A stretch of DNA of 64,000 nucleotides from JAIBDK01 sp965261915 (lineage in GTDB: Bacteria; Pseudomonadota; Gammaproteobacteria; Arenicellales; Poriferihabitantaceae). The translations under genes and the position numbers were made by a program. Positions 8,880 to 18,483 of the stretch are shown here, piece after piece. The DNA is taken from positions 372,001 through 436,000 of the forward strand of contig CBDHDW010000013.1 in NCBI GenBank assembly GCA_965261915.1, read 5' to 3'. The notes beneath the pieces are model-generated. The model worked only from the letters and a program-made list of their open reading frames with translations. It was not told the DNA's origin and searched no databases. Within the stretch, counting starts at the first letter, position 1. Each line of letters opens with the position of its first letter.

Positions 8880-10079
8880 ATGGCCTCGTTTAAATCCCAA
8901 ACCGCGAACAACTACAGCCAGGTATGTGCTCGCCTGGATACCGACTCCGCAGCCGCATGGGAAGTACACAGCCAGGCAATGGCAATGCGTCAGAAAGGCG
9001 AAGATGTCGTCATTATGTCAATTGGCGACCCTGATTTTCGGACACCTCAACCCATAGTCGATAATGCCGTTAGTCATATGCGTGTCGGCAGAACGCATTA
9101 CTCCCCCGCTCTGGGTGAGATAAACCTGAGACGTGCGGTTGCCGATTATGAAACCCGCGTTTCACCCCATGACTGCTTGATTGATGAAATATCGATTTAT
9201 CCCGGTGTCACTGCAGCGATATATTCGGTAATGAGTTGTCTGCTTGACCCGGGTGATGAGGTCATCATTGTTGATCCCTGGTACGTTGGATATCAACCGA
9301 TCATGGATGCATTGGACGCCAACATTGTTGCCGTGCCCGCCCTGTCCGTAAATCAGTTTGAGCCGCAGTTTGATGACCTGGTCGCGGCGGTTAGCCGCAA
9401 AACAAAAGTCCTGTTTTTAAATACCCCCGGGAATCCCACCGGCACCATTATTCCCGGATCCACACTGACCAGGTTGGCGAGTTACTGCCGGGAAAAAGGA
9501 ATTTGGCTGATATGCGATGAAGTGTATTCCATGTTTACCTACGAGAAACCGCATATCTCACTGCGAACTGCCGCAGAAGAGCTTGACAATATTGTCGTTA
9601 TCGACGGTCTTTCCAAGTCCCACGCCATGAGCGGTTGGCGAATTGGCTGGGTCGTCGCTCCCGCAGAACTCACGCGTCACTTGGGCAATTTTTCAGCGAT
9701 GTCGCTGTTCGGGTGTCCGCAATTCATTCAGGATGCCGCCGCCTTTGCGCTGAATAATGATGAGTATTATGTCAAAGACATGTGTGATGCCTATCGCAGA
9801 CGACGAGATCGTGTTTGCAATAAACTCGATGAAATTCAGGGAATCGAATATATAAAACCACAATCCGGGATGTTCATCATGGTTAATATCGGTAAGTACA
9901 ATGCTGATGACACCGCGTTTTCGCTGAATCTGCTCAACAAACAATCGGTTTCAGTGCTGCCAGGGTGTGCGTTCGGAAATAACACAGCCGGCCACGTTCG
10001 ATTATCTTTGGTACAGCCCGAGGATGTGTTAGTTGAAGGTTGCGAACGACTCAAGCGTCACATCGATACATTGAAATAA
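8880..10079 (+). CDS. aruH: Class I aminotransferase, arginine:pyruvate transaminase AruH-like
   Basis: PLP enzyme of fold type I. It resembles AruH of the Pseudomonas arginine transaminase pathway, which moves the alpha-amino group of L-arginine to pyruvate, giving 2-ketoarginine. The PLP lysine is Lys246 in GLSKSHAMSGWRIGW; supporting residues are in NTPGNPTG and CDEVYS. FIQDAA and AYRRRRD are shared with AruH by eye. I start at ATG 8880 (MASFKSQ). A start at 8805 would overlap the previous gene and add an unrelated tail. The next gene is aruI-like, which strongly supports the assignment. Confidence 0.85.
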   Translation: MASFKSQTANNYSQVCARLDTDSAAAWEVHSQAMAMRQKGEDVVIMSIGDPDFRTPQPIVDNAVSHMRVGRTHYSPALGEINLRRAVADYETRVSPHDCLIDEISIYPGVTAAIYSVMSCLLDPGDEVIIVDPWYVGYQPIMDALDANIVAVPALSVNQFEPQFDDLVAAVSRKTKVLFLNTPGNPTGTIIPGSTLTRLASYCREKGIWLICDEVYSMFTYEKPHISLRTAAEELDNIVVIDGLSKSHAMSGWRIGWVVAPAELTRHLGNFSAMSLFGCPQFIQDAAAFALNNDEYYVKDMCDAYRRRRDRVCNKLDEIQGIEYIKPQSGMFIMVNIGKYNADDTAFSLNLLNKQSVSVLPGCAFGNNTAGHVRLSLVQPEDVLVEGCERLKRHIDTLK

Positions 10080-10095
10080 CAGAGAACGGGTAGAA

Positions 10096-11700
10096 ATGGC
10101 AACTTGCGGAGAAGTCCTGGTAAAAATCCTCGAAAATTACGGAGTCGATACCGTTTTTGGCATACCTGGTGTACACACAGTCGAGCTTTACCGCGGAATG
10201 CCCAATAGCCGAATCCGCCATATCACACCCCGTCATGAACAGGGCGCGGGATTCATGGCGGATGGTTACGCACGCGCCAGCGGAAAAGTGGCTGCCTGTT
10301 TTATTATAACCGGACCAGGCATGACCAATATCGCAACGGCGATGGCGCAGGCGTTAGCAGATTCGGTACCCATGTTAGTGATTTCTTCGGTAAACCGAAG
10401 CCATCAGCTTGGCATGGGAGAAGGCAGATTGCATGAAATGCCTAACCAGCAAGCAACCATTAGCGGCGTTTGCAAATTCAGCCATCGTCTACTCCGCGCT
10501 GATGAACTTCCCAAGGTTTTAGCCAGGGCATTTAGCGTGTTTAATTGCCAGCGTCCCGGACCGGTACATATTGAAATTCCCATCGATGTGATCACCGCCG
10601 AAGCAAACCACATTGATACAACCCCCTACCCGCTGCCCAGCACACCAGGCCCCGATAACCGTACAGCCGCCGAAGCCGCTGAATTGATGCTCAACGCAGA
10701 ATCGCCTTTGATTGTGCTTGGTGGCGGCGCTATTAAAACCCGAAAAAATATTGCTGAACTTGCCGAACGCTTCGATGCCCCTGTCATTAATACCGTTAAC
10801 GGAAAGGGTATTCTGGCGGCTTCCCATGATTTATCTGTCGGTGGTTCCTGTTCCATGGAAGTCGTACGAGAATGCTTTGCTTCTGCTGATGTCGTTCTCG
10901 CCATTGGTACTGAATTTGGTGAAACAGACTATGATTACTTTTTTCTGGGTGATCCAGCGCCTAAAGGGAAGTTGATCAGAATCGATATTGATGCCGAGCA
11001 GCTGCACCGAAACGTTAGGCCCTATCTCGCGATTTGCAGCGACTCCGAACTGGCCGTCGATGCCATGCTTCTGCATCTCGGTGATACGCCTGCCCAGGAT
11101 AAGCGCGGTCGGGTCCGAGTCGATAATATCCGAAAGCACATCCTGAAAAACCGCGACCCAGGATACGCCGAAGTATTCAGCTCCATAGCGAGGATGTTAC
11201 CCGATGTCGTCATTGCCGGGGATTCCACTCAACCCACCTATTACGCCTGGTTGTATTACGAAACACAAGAACCAAGAAAATATTTCCATTCAGCCTCAGG
11301 GTTTGGAACACTCGGCTACGCCATTCCGGCAGCGGTGGGAGCAAAACTCGCAAGACCGGAGCTTCCCGTTATTGGATTAATTGGTGATGGTGCGAGTCAA
11401 TTTACCATCGCCGAACTTGCCAGCGCCGTTGAGGCCAAAACATCGGTTATTTTTATTGTCTGGAATAACAATGGTTACAAGGAAATCAAGAATTTCATGA
11501 AAGACAACGAGATAGCCACCATCGGAGTCGATATTCACACACCGGATTTTCTCGGTCTTGCCGCCGCATTTGGCTGTCGTTGCGCCAATATTCCCGACAT
11601 CAATACGTTTGAGACAGAACTCAAACTCGCCGCAACACACCCGGGACCTACCTTGCTTTTATTGAATGAAGAAAAATTCAGCACTGCATCCCCGGTTTAA
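10096..11700 (+). CDS. aruI: Thiamine-diphosphate decarboxylase, 5-guanidino-2-oxopentanoate decarboxylase AruI-like
   Basis: A 534-residue acetolactate-synthase-fold enzyme. AruI decarboxylates 2-ketoarginine to 4-guanidinobutyraldehyde. The start region matches AruI closely (MATCGEVLVKILENYGV, FGIPGVHTVELYRG, TPRHEQGAGFMADGYAR), with the ThDP-activating Glu48. The ThDP/Mg motif begins at GLIGDGASQ and ends at VWNNNGYKE. It lies 16 bases after aruH. Plain acetolactate synthase is less likely because of the aruH neighbour and the N-terminal match. The next steps to GABA (aldehyde dehydrogenase, guanidinobutyrase) are not in the window. Confidence 0.85.
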   Translation: MATCGEVLVKILENYGVDTVFGIPGVHTVELYRGMPNSRIRHITPRHEQGAGFMADGYARASGKVAACFIITGPGMTNIATAMAQALADSVPMLVISSVNRSHQLGMGEGRLHEMPNQQATISGVCKFSHRLLRADELPKVLARAFSVFNCQRPGPVHIEIPIDVITAEANHIDTTPYPLPSTPGPDNRTAAEAAELMLNAESPLIVLGGGAIKTRKNIAELAERFDAPVINTVNGKGILAASHDLSVGGSCSMEVVRECFASADVVLAIGTEFGETDYDYFFLGDPAPKGKLIRIDIDAEQLHRNVRPYLAICSDSELAVDAMLLHLGDTPAQDKRGRVRVDNIRKHILKNRDPGYAEVFSSIARMLPDVVIAGDSTQPTYYAWLYYETQEPRKYFHSASGFGTLGYAIPAAVGAKLARPELPVIGLIGDGASQFTIAELASAVEAKTSVIFIVWNNNGYKEIKNFMKDNEIATIGVDIHTPDFLGLAAAFGCRCANIPDINTFETELKLAATHPGPTLLLLNEEKFSTASPV

Positions 11701-11714
11701 TCAGCCAGATTTAA

Positions 11715-12016
11715 TCGATACATACTGAAAAATCAAAGCTGGCGCTTTACCTCCGAAACTACTGCGGATATTGCTATAAAGTGATCCACGCGGTGAGAAC
11801 ACCGGGAGCGGATATTGAGCCGAAAAATATCTGGGCAATGACACTTCAATCCAGGAGTTGAAAGATGCCATGGGCAGTACACGAGTTCCAGTACTGCGTT
11901 ATCAGGATGTTGACGGCAGCGAGATTTGGTTACCTGAATCTGACTCAATTATTACGAAACTGGCAGATATTGGATCGACAGAACCGCCAAAAGTAACCAG
12001 CGATTTTACCGATTAA
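11715..12016 (+). pseudogene. Broken glutaredoxin/GST N-terminal-domain gene
   Basis: Two frames together read like a thioredoxin-fold glutathione S-transferase N-terminal domain. The first has YCGYCYKVIHAVRT with a CxxC site. The second continues with IQELKDAMGSTRVPVLRYQD and ends at TAA 12016 after WLPESDSIITKLAD. A one-base deletion near 11840 separates them, and no ATG, GTG or TTG precedes the first frame after the stop at 11712-11714. It is therefore a pseudogene, or a sequencing error plus an unusual start. Confidence 0.6.
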
Positions 12017-12046
12017 AAATATTTTAAAATTTGGCTGAAATAGGTG

Positions 12047-12075
12047 TTGATGAACAGATGTATTTCGCTTACTGT
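12047..12075 (+). promoter_or_regulatory. Candidate sigma-70 promoter for the carnitine genes
   Basis: TTGATG (12047-12052) and TACTGT (12070-12075) are spaced by 17 bases, upstream of the gene at 12152. A GAGG ribosome site precedes that ATG. Confidence 0.3.
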
Positions 12076-12151
12076 CGCGCCATTAACCCGCATTTCACTC
12101 GTTTGTTACGATCCGAATGCTTCAGTGAAACAAATATAGAGGACAACTATC

Positions 12152-13066
12152 ATGCCTTTAACTCCTAACTTGAATCCGTTCATCACTTGCGCCGTCACGG
12201 GTTCTGGTGGCAGCCAGGATCGATCTCACCACGTACCGCGATCTCCAGAACAAATAGCCAATTCGGCATTAGATGCCGCACGCGCTGGTGCAGCGATCGT
12301 CCATTGCCATGTACGCGATCCGGAAACCGGGGTGCCGAGCAGAAAACCTGAACTTTACCGGGAAGTCGTCGATCGTATACGCGATTCCGATACAGACGTG
12401 ATTGTCAATCTCACTGCAGGCATGGGTGGAGATCTGGTATTTGGCGGTCCCGAGTCACCGTTGCCGCTCAATGAGGCAGGCACGGACATGGCTGGTGCGA
12501 GTGAGCGCATGGAGCACGTCCGAAACTGTCTGCCTGAAATCGGTACACTGGACTGCGGTACGATGAACTTCGCCGAAGCGGATTATGTGATGACCAATAC
12601 GCCGGGTATGTTGCGGGCGATGGGACAGATGATGACAGATCTGGGTGTTCGACCCGAAATTGAGGTATTTGAAACCGGCCATCTCTGGTTTGCGAAACAG
12701 CTAGTGGACGAAGGTATTATTGAACCCCCGGTAATGATCCAGATGTGCATGGGAATTCCGTGGGGCGCACCAAATGATTTAAATACCTACCTTTCCATGG
12801 TCAACAATACCCCCGACGACTGGACATATTCTGCTTTCTCAATCGGTAGAGATCAGATGCCATTTGTCGCAGCAGCAATGCTATCCGGCGGCAACGTACG
12901 TGTGGGGCTTGAAGATAATATCTGGCTCAAAAAAGGAGCACTCGCAACCAACGCACAACTGGTCGAGAAGGCGGCAACCATTCTGGAAAATCTCGGCGCG
13001 TCTCTCATGAAACCTGCAGAGGTTCGTGAAAAACTCAAATTGCAAAAACGCGCCCCTGCTGCGTAG
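12152..13066 (+). CDS. cdhC: DUF849/BKACE enzyme, probable 3-dehydrocarnitine cleavage
   Basis: Beta-keto acid cleavage enzyme of 304 residues. The family uses zinc and acetyl-CoA to cleave beta-keto acids. Zinc ligands are the histidines of IVHCHVRDP (His51, His53) and probably the glutamate in VGLEDNIW. Because L-carnitine dehydrogenase follows after 30 bases, the likely substrate is 3-dehydrocarnitine, giving betainyl-CoA and acetoacetate as in Pseudomonas CdhC. The thioesterase CdhB that would release betaine is not in the window. The substrate assignment rests on context; the family is certain. Confidence 0.85.
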   Translation: MPLTPNLNPFITCAVTGSGGSQDRSHHVPRSPEQIANSALDAARAGAAIVHCHVRDPETGVPSRKPELYREVVDRIRDSDTDVIVNLTAGMGGDLVFGGPESPLPLNEAGTDMAGASERMEHVRNCLPEIGTLDCGTMNFAEADYVMTNTPGMLRAMGQMMTDLGVRPEIEVFETGHLWFAKQLVDEGIIEPPVMIQMCMGIPWGAPNDLNTYLSMVNNTPDDWTYSAFSIGRDQMPFVAAAMLSGGNVRVGLEDNIWLKKGALATNAQLVEKAATILENLGASLMKPAEVREKLKLQKRAPAA

Positions 13067-13096
13067 TTATTACACTTTTAATCAGGTTTAAACATC

Positions 13097-14074
13097 ATGT
13101 CAGAAATTACTCGGGCAGCGATTGTTGGTGGCGGCGTTATCGGCGCAGGATGGATTGCGCGCTTAATAGAAAATGGTATCAGTGTCCGCATTTATGACCC
13201 TGCAGAGGATGCCAAAGACAAACTCAATGCGGTATTGGCAAACAGTCGCGAAGCTTATGCAAACCTAACTGAAGTCGCGAGGCGACAGGAAGGCTCTGTG
13301 GATTTTTGCACGACCATAGAAGACGCTGTTAAAGCCGCGCAGATTATCATCGAATCAGTTCCAGAACGACTGGATATCAAGCAATCTGTTTATGCCGAAA
13401 TAGAGAACCACGCGTCCGTAGAAGCACTCATTGCTTCATCGACGTCTGGAATTATGCCTAGCGATTTACAGGCAAAAATGATTAACCCGGAACGATTGTT
13501 GGTTGCGCATCCATTTAACCCGGTTTATCTGCTGCCTCTGGTTGAGCTAGTCGCGGGCAATAAGACGGACACCAATACCATAACTCGTGCAAGCGAATTT
13601 TACCGCTGGCTGGGAATGCATCCTTTGCATGTAAAAAAAGAGATTGAAGCATTTATTGCCGATCGGCTGCTTGAAGCAATTTGGCGCGAATCACTTTGGC
13701 TTGTAAAAGATGGTGTCGCTACCACCCAGGATATCGACGATGCGGTACGGTATGGATTCGGATTGCGGTATGCGCAAATGGGCGTTTTCGATACCTATCG
13801 CGTAGCAGGTGGTGAGGCCGGTATGCGCCATTTCATGGCACAATTTGGTCCTTGCCTGCAGTGGCCCTGGACAAAACTGACCGATGTCCCGGAATTTAAC
13901 GACGAGCTAGTGGATCTGATCGCCAATCAGTCTGATGAGCAATCCGGTCACATGACAATTCGTGAAATGGAACGAATCCGTGATGATAATCTCATTACGA
14001 TTTTGAAAGGATTGAAAGGCAACCGCTGGGGTGCCGGAAAAACACTTGATGACTATGAGGCTAGCTTGAGTTAG
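13097..14074 (+). CDS. cdhA: L-carnitine dehydrogenase
   Basis: NAD-dependent enzyme of the 3-hydroxyacyl-CoA dehydrogenase fold that oxidises L-carnitine to 3-dehydrocarnitine. The 325-residue protein has the NAD motif GGGVIGAGW near the start. SSTSGIMPSDL and the active-site HPFNPVYLLPLVELV follow, then a C-terminal domain with AFIADRLLEAIWRE and YGFGLRYAQMG. Length and motif wording match carnitine dehydrogenases better than 3-hydroxybutyryl-CoA dehydrogenases. It forms a two-gene operon with the BKACE gene. Both belong to quaternary-amine catabolism, as do the betaine importer and MttB genes further on. Confidence 0.88.
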   Translation: MSEITRAAIVGGGVIGAGWIARLIENGISVRIYDPAEDAKDKLNAVLANSREAYANLTEVARRQEGSVDFCTTIEDAVKAAQIIIESVPERLDIKQSVYAEIENHASVEALIASSTSGIMPSDLQAKMINPERLLVAHPFNPVYLLPLVELVAGNKTDTNTITRASEFYRWLGMHPLHVKKEIEAFIADRLLEAIWRESLWLVKDGVATTQDIDDAVRYGFGLRYAQMGVFDTYRVAGGEAGMRHFMAQFGPCLQWPWTKLTDVPEFNDELVDLIANQSDEQSGHMTIREMERIRDDNLITILKGLKGNRWGAGKTLDDYEASLS

Positions 14075-14342
14075 ATTTCTCTGACTTACAGCGTAGATTT
14101 TGACTGCTTCTAACCTAACCGACTACTAAAGTGAAATTTCTAAACTGGCAAAAAAACTCTCAATGTGAAAATCTGTTGATATAGTCCAACCTCGATATAA
14201 AAATCCAAACGCTGTTTACTTAAAAGCATGGCAGCAGGTACTGCAGGGGCCACACCTGTTGTAAGTAGTGTTGTGTTGCCGGTGCACGGATTAATTGGCT
14301 GTGATGACTTGGATGGTTTACTGGTCGATTTCCCAGGTCGAT
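14075..14342. other. Non-coding stretch between cdhA and the Rieske fragment
   Basis: I see no gene, terminator or recognisable remnant here. The reading frames present are short and have no family features. Confidence 0.5.
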
Positions 14343-14633
14343 TTACGCGGCTAGACAATACCAGCAAGTGTTGTAATAACCGCGAATTTCACCACCGTCA
14401 TCCTTAACTAAAAATATCTCTTGTGTACCGATAATGAACTTTCGATAAGTGCCGACTTTTTCGAATTCACTGTGGTGGCAAAAATAAATCCAGGTTGAGT
14501 AGAAAATATTTTTTAATTCCTGCTCATACCATTCAGTATCAAAATACCAATTTGCCGGTAGGCTTGGCTCCGCTTTGGTTAAGCCATTAAAATCTTCATT
14601 TCCCTGCAGAACTTTTGAAGATTTTTTACTCAC
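14343..14633 (-). pseudogene. Truncated Rieske oxygenase alpha subunit (GbcA-like N-terminus)
   Basis: About 96 residues match the start of Rieske-type ring-hydroxylating or betaine oxygenases: PANWYFDTEWYEQELKNIF, STWIYFCHHSEFEKVG and YYNTC, which normally runs into the CRHRG iron-sulfur motif. The sequence breaks off exactly there (WYCLAA, stop), so the cluster ligands and the whole catalytic domain are missing. Given the carnitine genes beside it, it may once have been the aerobic glycine betaine or carnitine oxygenase; that is inference. The ATG at 14633 is divergent from nothing functional nearby. Confidence 0.7.
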
Positions 14634-14720
14634 TCTATGATTTGCTCAAAATACACTTGTAACAACGCGAGCCTATTACAAATCACTAACGACAACTGGT
14701 CCCAAATCTATCGTAGCCGT

Positions 14721-15896
14721 TTAGTGATTGATCACCCGTTCGATACGATTCAGCTTTTCTTCCAGTATCGACCGCGAAGTAGCAAAGTTAAGTCGAATAT
14801 GACCTTCCCCCAGGGTACCAAACATTTTTCCTGAATAGGCCCCTACTTTTCCTTCTTTTAAAAACAGCTTTGCAGGATCGTCAGGTAATCGGTAGTCCGA
14901 AAAGTCGAGCCAGGATAGATAAGTGGATTCATTCGGAATATGTTTTGCCCGGGGCAGTTTTTCCTTGAGAAAATGACCCATATAGTCTCGATTATCTTGC
15001 AGATATGGGACAACCGCTCCAACCCAATCATCACACTGCTGCCATGCGATTTGGGTGATTCGCGGCCCGAGCGCGTTTGTACCGCCGCGCATTCCATTCG
15101 GCAGCCGATCAAATCTTTCTCTCAAGACCTGACTGCCGTAATGAGCAACACTACAGCGAATACCACCTAGATTGTGGGATTTGGTTGCTGAATTAAACGT
15201 AACGGTTCGACCAGCTATTTCAGGGGACAGGCTGGCAAACGGGATATGTGGCCCCGATTCTGAAAAAATCAAATCACAATGGATTTCATCGGAAACAACA
15301 TACAGATCGTGCTCGAGTACCAATTCGGCGAAACGTTCCAATTCAGCTTTTGTGAAGGCTTTTCCCGTAGGATTTTGCGGATTGACGAGCAGTAATAATC
15401 GGGTTTTACCGTCAATCTGATTTTCAAGTTCATCGAAGTCAATTTTCCAACCTGAGTCTGTTTTAATCAAATCGCTCTCCAGCATCTCACGCTTCATGTC
15501 ATGACAGGCACTGAGAATGGGATGGTATGAAGGCATATTAACGATGACCTTCTCACCATCATCACAAAGCACTTTTACGGCGATATAGAGACCTTGCACA
15601 ATATCCGTCATCACCTCCATTTCCTCTGGATGAGGCATCCATCCATATCGATTGGACATACGTTCACTAAAGACCTCTAACACTGGATCCAACGGCGGTG
15701 CGGGCGCGTAACAAAGGTCCCCGGTTTGTGCCAGCTCTGAAAGGTATTGTTTGATTGGATCCGCAACAGGAAAATCCATATCTGCAATCCAGGATGGAAT
15801 AATATCCTTTGCGTAACGGTTCCATTTCAGCGAATTGGATCGTTGAGCTACTGCCAACGTTACGTCATCAAAATTCATAGCATTAAAGACAAACAA
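14721..15896 (-). CDS. MalY/PatB-family PLP enzyme (cystathionine beta-lyase type)
   Basis: A 391-residue fold-type I PLP protein. MalY/PatB proteins cleave C-S bonds of cystathionine or cysteine conjugates, releasing ammonia and pyruvate; some act as regulators. Family signs are WIADMDFPVADPI, YAPAPP, NPQNPTGKAF, SDEIHCDLIF and NSATKSHNLGG with PLP Lys239. Translation could start at the first ATG (15896) or at Met7, which opens NFDDVTL. It stands alone between two broken genes. It is convergent with cdhA only across the dead Rieske piece. Confidence 0.88.
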   Translation of the reverse strand: MFVFNAMNFDDVTLAVAQRSNSLKWNRYAKDIIPSWIADMDFPVADPIKQYLSELAQTGDLCYAPAPPLDPVLEVFSERMSNRYGWMPHPEEMEVMTDIVQGLYIAVKVLCDDGEKVIVNMPSYHPILSACHDMKREMLESDLIKTDSGWKIDFDELENQIDGKTRLLLLVNPQNPTGKAFTKAELERFAELVLEHDLYVVSDEIHCDLIFSESGPHIPFASLSPEIAGRTVTFNSATKSHNLGGIRCSVAHYGSQVLRERFDRLPNGMRGGTNALGPRITQIAWQQCDDWVGAVVPYLQDNRDYMGHFLKEKLPRAKHIPNESTYLSWLDFSDYRLPDDPAKLFLKEGKVGAYSGKMFGTLGEGHIRLNFATSRSILEEKLNRIERVINH

Positions 15897-15941
15897 AAAT
15901 TTAACGCTGAATTCTAATTCCTTTTAACCATTAAACCTAAC

Positions 15942-16945
15942 CTAAAAAAACCACTCCAGAGACAATTTTACAAAATCACTGTCAACCAAATGCGCACTTG
16001 CATTATTGTCATCGACATTAAAAAAGCTTTGCGCTTCCAGGCTGATTCTCGCATCACCAAATACCCTTCTATTGCCTGCCACTCTAAAACTTGAGGTTTG
16101 ATCATCCATATCGACCAATACACCCGCCAACAGTTCAGAACTTTCTGCATCAGTAAAGCCAAGCCGAACGGCAGAAAACAGGTCGTTCTGAAATACCACC
16201 GTCTCCGGGCTTGAGCGATCATCGTAGTGATATTCCAACAACAACCCAAGGTCGTATAAGCCATCCTTAACTCCGTAGAATGTATATTCAAACCCGCCAA
16301 CCATCGCCCAGTAATCTGTTTGATCCGGGAGTACACTCTGATCAAAATTCCGCTGTAGCGCTTCCAGCTTCCAAAGCCAGGCATCAACAGTCGCCTGCAC
16401 ATCGATACCGAATTGATCAATCTGCGAGTAAAACGGCACGATTGATCCATCTGAAGCGGGTGTTAATGCTGCATCACGAGAGGTACCGCCAAACCAAGAG
16501 CCCATAATCAAAAACACCGCGGTATCCACTAAACCGAATCGCATAATCGACATGCTCATCTTCGTCTGATGACTCATACATCGGTTTGTTATTAACACCT
16601 ACCGGCAGCGATAGCGGGTCTTCAACATCCAGAAACTCACGCTCCTGAAAACCTGGCAGAATAAATGCGGTGATGGCTGATTGCTCAAAGGTTCGACTAA
16701 TCCGAAGCATCGGTTGGCCTAATTTGTCCTCGCCGTCGATATCTTCGAGATAATCCGTCTGATTGATAATATCAACAAGATGGCTTGATTCAGCCACTCC
16801 CCAAAAAACTTTGTTATAGCCAAACAGGAATTGCCATTCATTTTTGTAATAAAGAGCGCTAAGCTCCCTTACATCAGAGTGATCCCGATGAGTATCACCG
16901 CTATTTAAACGAACGTAAGGCGCAAAATTAAAAACCAGATTACCA
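15942..16945 (-). pseudogene. Outer-membrane beta-barrel protein, frameshifted and cut by IS66
   Basis: The frame can be followed from the IS66 boundary (FNFAPYVRLNSGD, NKVFWGVAESSHLVDIINQTD, GEDKLGQPM) to about 16500. There it shifts by one base and continues to a C-terminus ending in LSLEWFF. A final aromatic residue after alternating hydrophobic strands is typical of outer-membrane barrels. The N-terminus and signal peptide are missing beyond the IS. The WGVAES...DIINQTD wording is one I recall from an uncharacterised conserved proteobacterial family. Confidence 0.65.
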
Positions 16946-18483
16946 GTAACTGCCCAGGTACCCTAAGGAATAATTCTCTTGGAATAATTCTCTTGCCTGA
17001 GGAATCCCGATGTGATTCATTAAGATTATGATTTTTTCAAACGCACCCAAAGGTTATGTTTCCGTTGAGGCTTATGAAGAGCTGAAGCAGAAGAATGCAC
17101 AAACGATAGCCCTGCTTGTGGCTCGCATTGAAGACCTTGAGCGTCGCCTCAGCTTGAACAGCAGCAACAGTAGCAAGCCGCCTTCAAGCGACGGCCTAAA
17201 GAAGCCCAAGGCTGAACCCAGAACCAAAAGTCTGCGGAGAAAATCCGGTAAAAAGTCAGGCGGGCAGAAAGGCCACAAGGGAAGCACCCTGTGCCAAACG
17301 GCAGATCCCGATCATGTTGAAGATCACTTTCCTTCTGTCTGCGGGCAATGTGGCACACCGCTGTCGCCATCAATGGCAGAGGATTACGCCGCACGACAGG
17401 TGTTTGACCTGCCCGAGCCACAGCCTCTGGTGACAACGGAACACAGGGCACATGTCTGCCTTTGCGGCCACTGTGGGGAAACAACCAGGGCGGCGTTTCC
17501 TCTGGAAGTAAAGGCACCCGTGCAGTACGGGCCACGCATTGCCGGAGTGGCAACATATCTCCAATGCGCCCATTTCCTGCCGGAAGACAGACTGGCGCAA
17601 ATAATGGCCGATTTGTTCAATGCCCCTTTGGTTCCTGCCACTGTGGCCGCCATGAACCGCAAAGCATCAGAGCGGCTCAAGGGGGTTGCTTCTCACCTGC
17701 AGGATGTGATCGCCCAACAGGTCCACGTCAAACATCTTGACGAGACGGGTTTCCGGATTACGGGGTGCCTGCAATGGCTTCACGTTGCCTGTACACCGCT
17801 TCTGGCTTTCTACCGGGTCAGCAGCAAACGCGGTAATCTGTTATCCAATCTCACGGGCTGTATCGTGCATGATCATTGGCAGCCCTACTTCACGCTGGAT
17901 GGTGTTACCCATGCGTTGTGCAATGCACACCATTTACGGGAACTGCAAGCGTTGGTCGAAATAGAACAGGAAGATTGGGCTGGTCAGATGCAAAGGCTAC
18001 TGCGGCGTGCGCACCATGTCACACAGGCCGCGCGGGATAAGGGCGTGGCGGTTTCAACACCGCTTGTTGCGCTTATTAATCGGCGATACGACAGGATCAT
18101 CACCGCTGCATTGGGTTTCCATGAGGAATTGCCTCCACTCGTGCCGCCAAAACCCGGAAGACGGGGGCGCAAGAAGCGACGGACAGGACATAATCTGGCA
18201 TTACGATTACGCGATCGCAAGGAAGGCACCCTGCGCTTTCTGACAGATCCCGACGTACCCTTCACAAACAACGAAGCTGAACGCGACCTGCGGATGCTGA
18301 AACTACGCCAGAAAATATCGGGCGGGTTCAGGTCTGAACAAGGGGCAGAGGATTTTGCCACCCTGCGCAGCGTCATCACAACGGCCAGAAAACAAGGATG
18401 GAACATCATCGAAACACTGATGATGCCTGCCGATCAGATTATCGCAACACTGAAATACGCTTAAAAACAACCTGGGCAGTTAC
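16946..18483 (+). mobile_element. IS66-family element, copy 2
   Basis: Same length and ends as copy 1: GTAACTGCCCAGGT at 16946 and its complement ending at 18483, offset by exactly 13142 bases. The flanks gattacca and gttctggg are not direct repeats. On its left is a barrel-protein gene that has lost its N-terminus. On its right is a GST gene that has also lost its N-terminus. The element therefore marks a rearrangement junction, not a simple insertion. Confidence 0.9.
17028..18464 (+). CDS. tnpC: IS66-family transposase TnpC, copy 2
   Basis: A 478-residue DDE transposase with the same architecture as copy 1: coiled-coil, zinc-finger cysteines, DETGF, HDHWQPY and NNEAERD motifs. It differs at six positions, including Ser-Asn for Pro-Asp near residue 4, Pro for Leu in AExRTKS, and Leu for Met in LRMxKL. 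Intact, so potentially active. Confidence 0.93.
   Translation: MIFSNAPKGYVSVEAYEELKQKNAQTIALLVARIEDLERRLSLNSSNSSKPPSSDGLKKPKAEPRTKSLRRKSGKKSGGQKGHKGSTLCQTADPDHVEDHFPSVCGQCGTPLSPSMAEDYAARQVFDLPEPQPLVTTEHRAHVCLCGHCGETTRAAFPLEVKAPVQYGPRIAGVATYLQCAHFLPEDRLAQIMADLFNAPLVPATVAAMNRKASERLKGVASHLQDVIAQQVHVKHLDETGFRITGCLQWLHVACTPLLAFYRVSSKRGNLLSNLTGCIVHDHWQPYFTLDGVTHALCNAHHLRELQALVEIEQEDWAGQMQRLLRRAHHVTQAARDKGVAVSTPLVALINRRYDRIITAALGFHEELPPLVPPKPGRRGRKKRRTGHNLALRLRDRKEGTLRFLTDPDVPFTNNEAERDLRMLKLRQKISGGFRSEQGAEDFATLRSVITTARKQGWNIIETLMMPADQIIATLKYA

Noticed and set aside
3804..18483. Composite transposon formed by the two direct IS66 copies
   Set aside because: The outer flanks caatgagt (left of copy 1) and gttctggg (right of copy 2) do not match, so there is no sign that the 14.7-kb unit moved as a whole.
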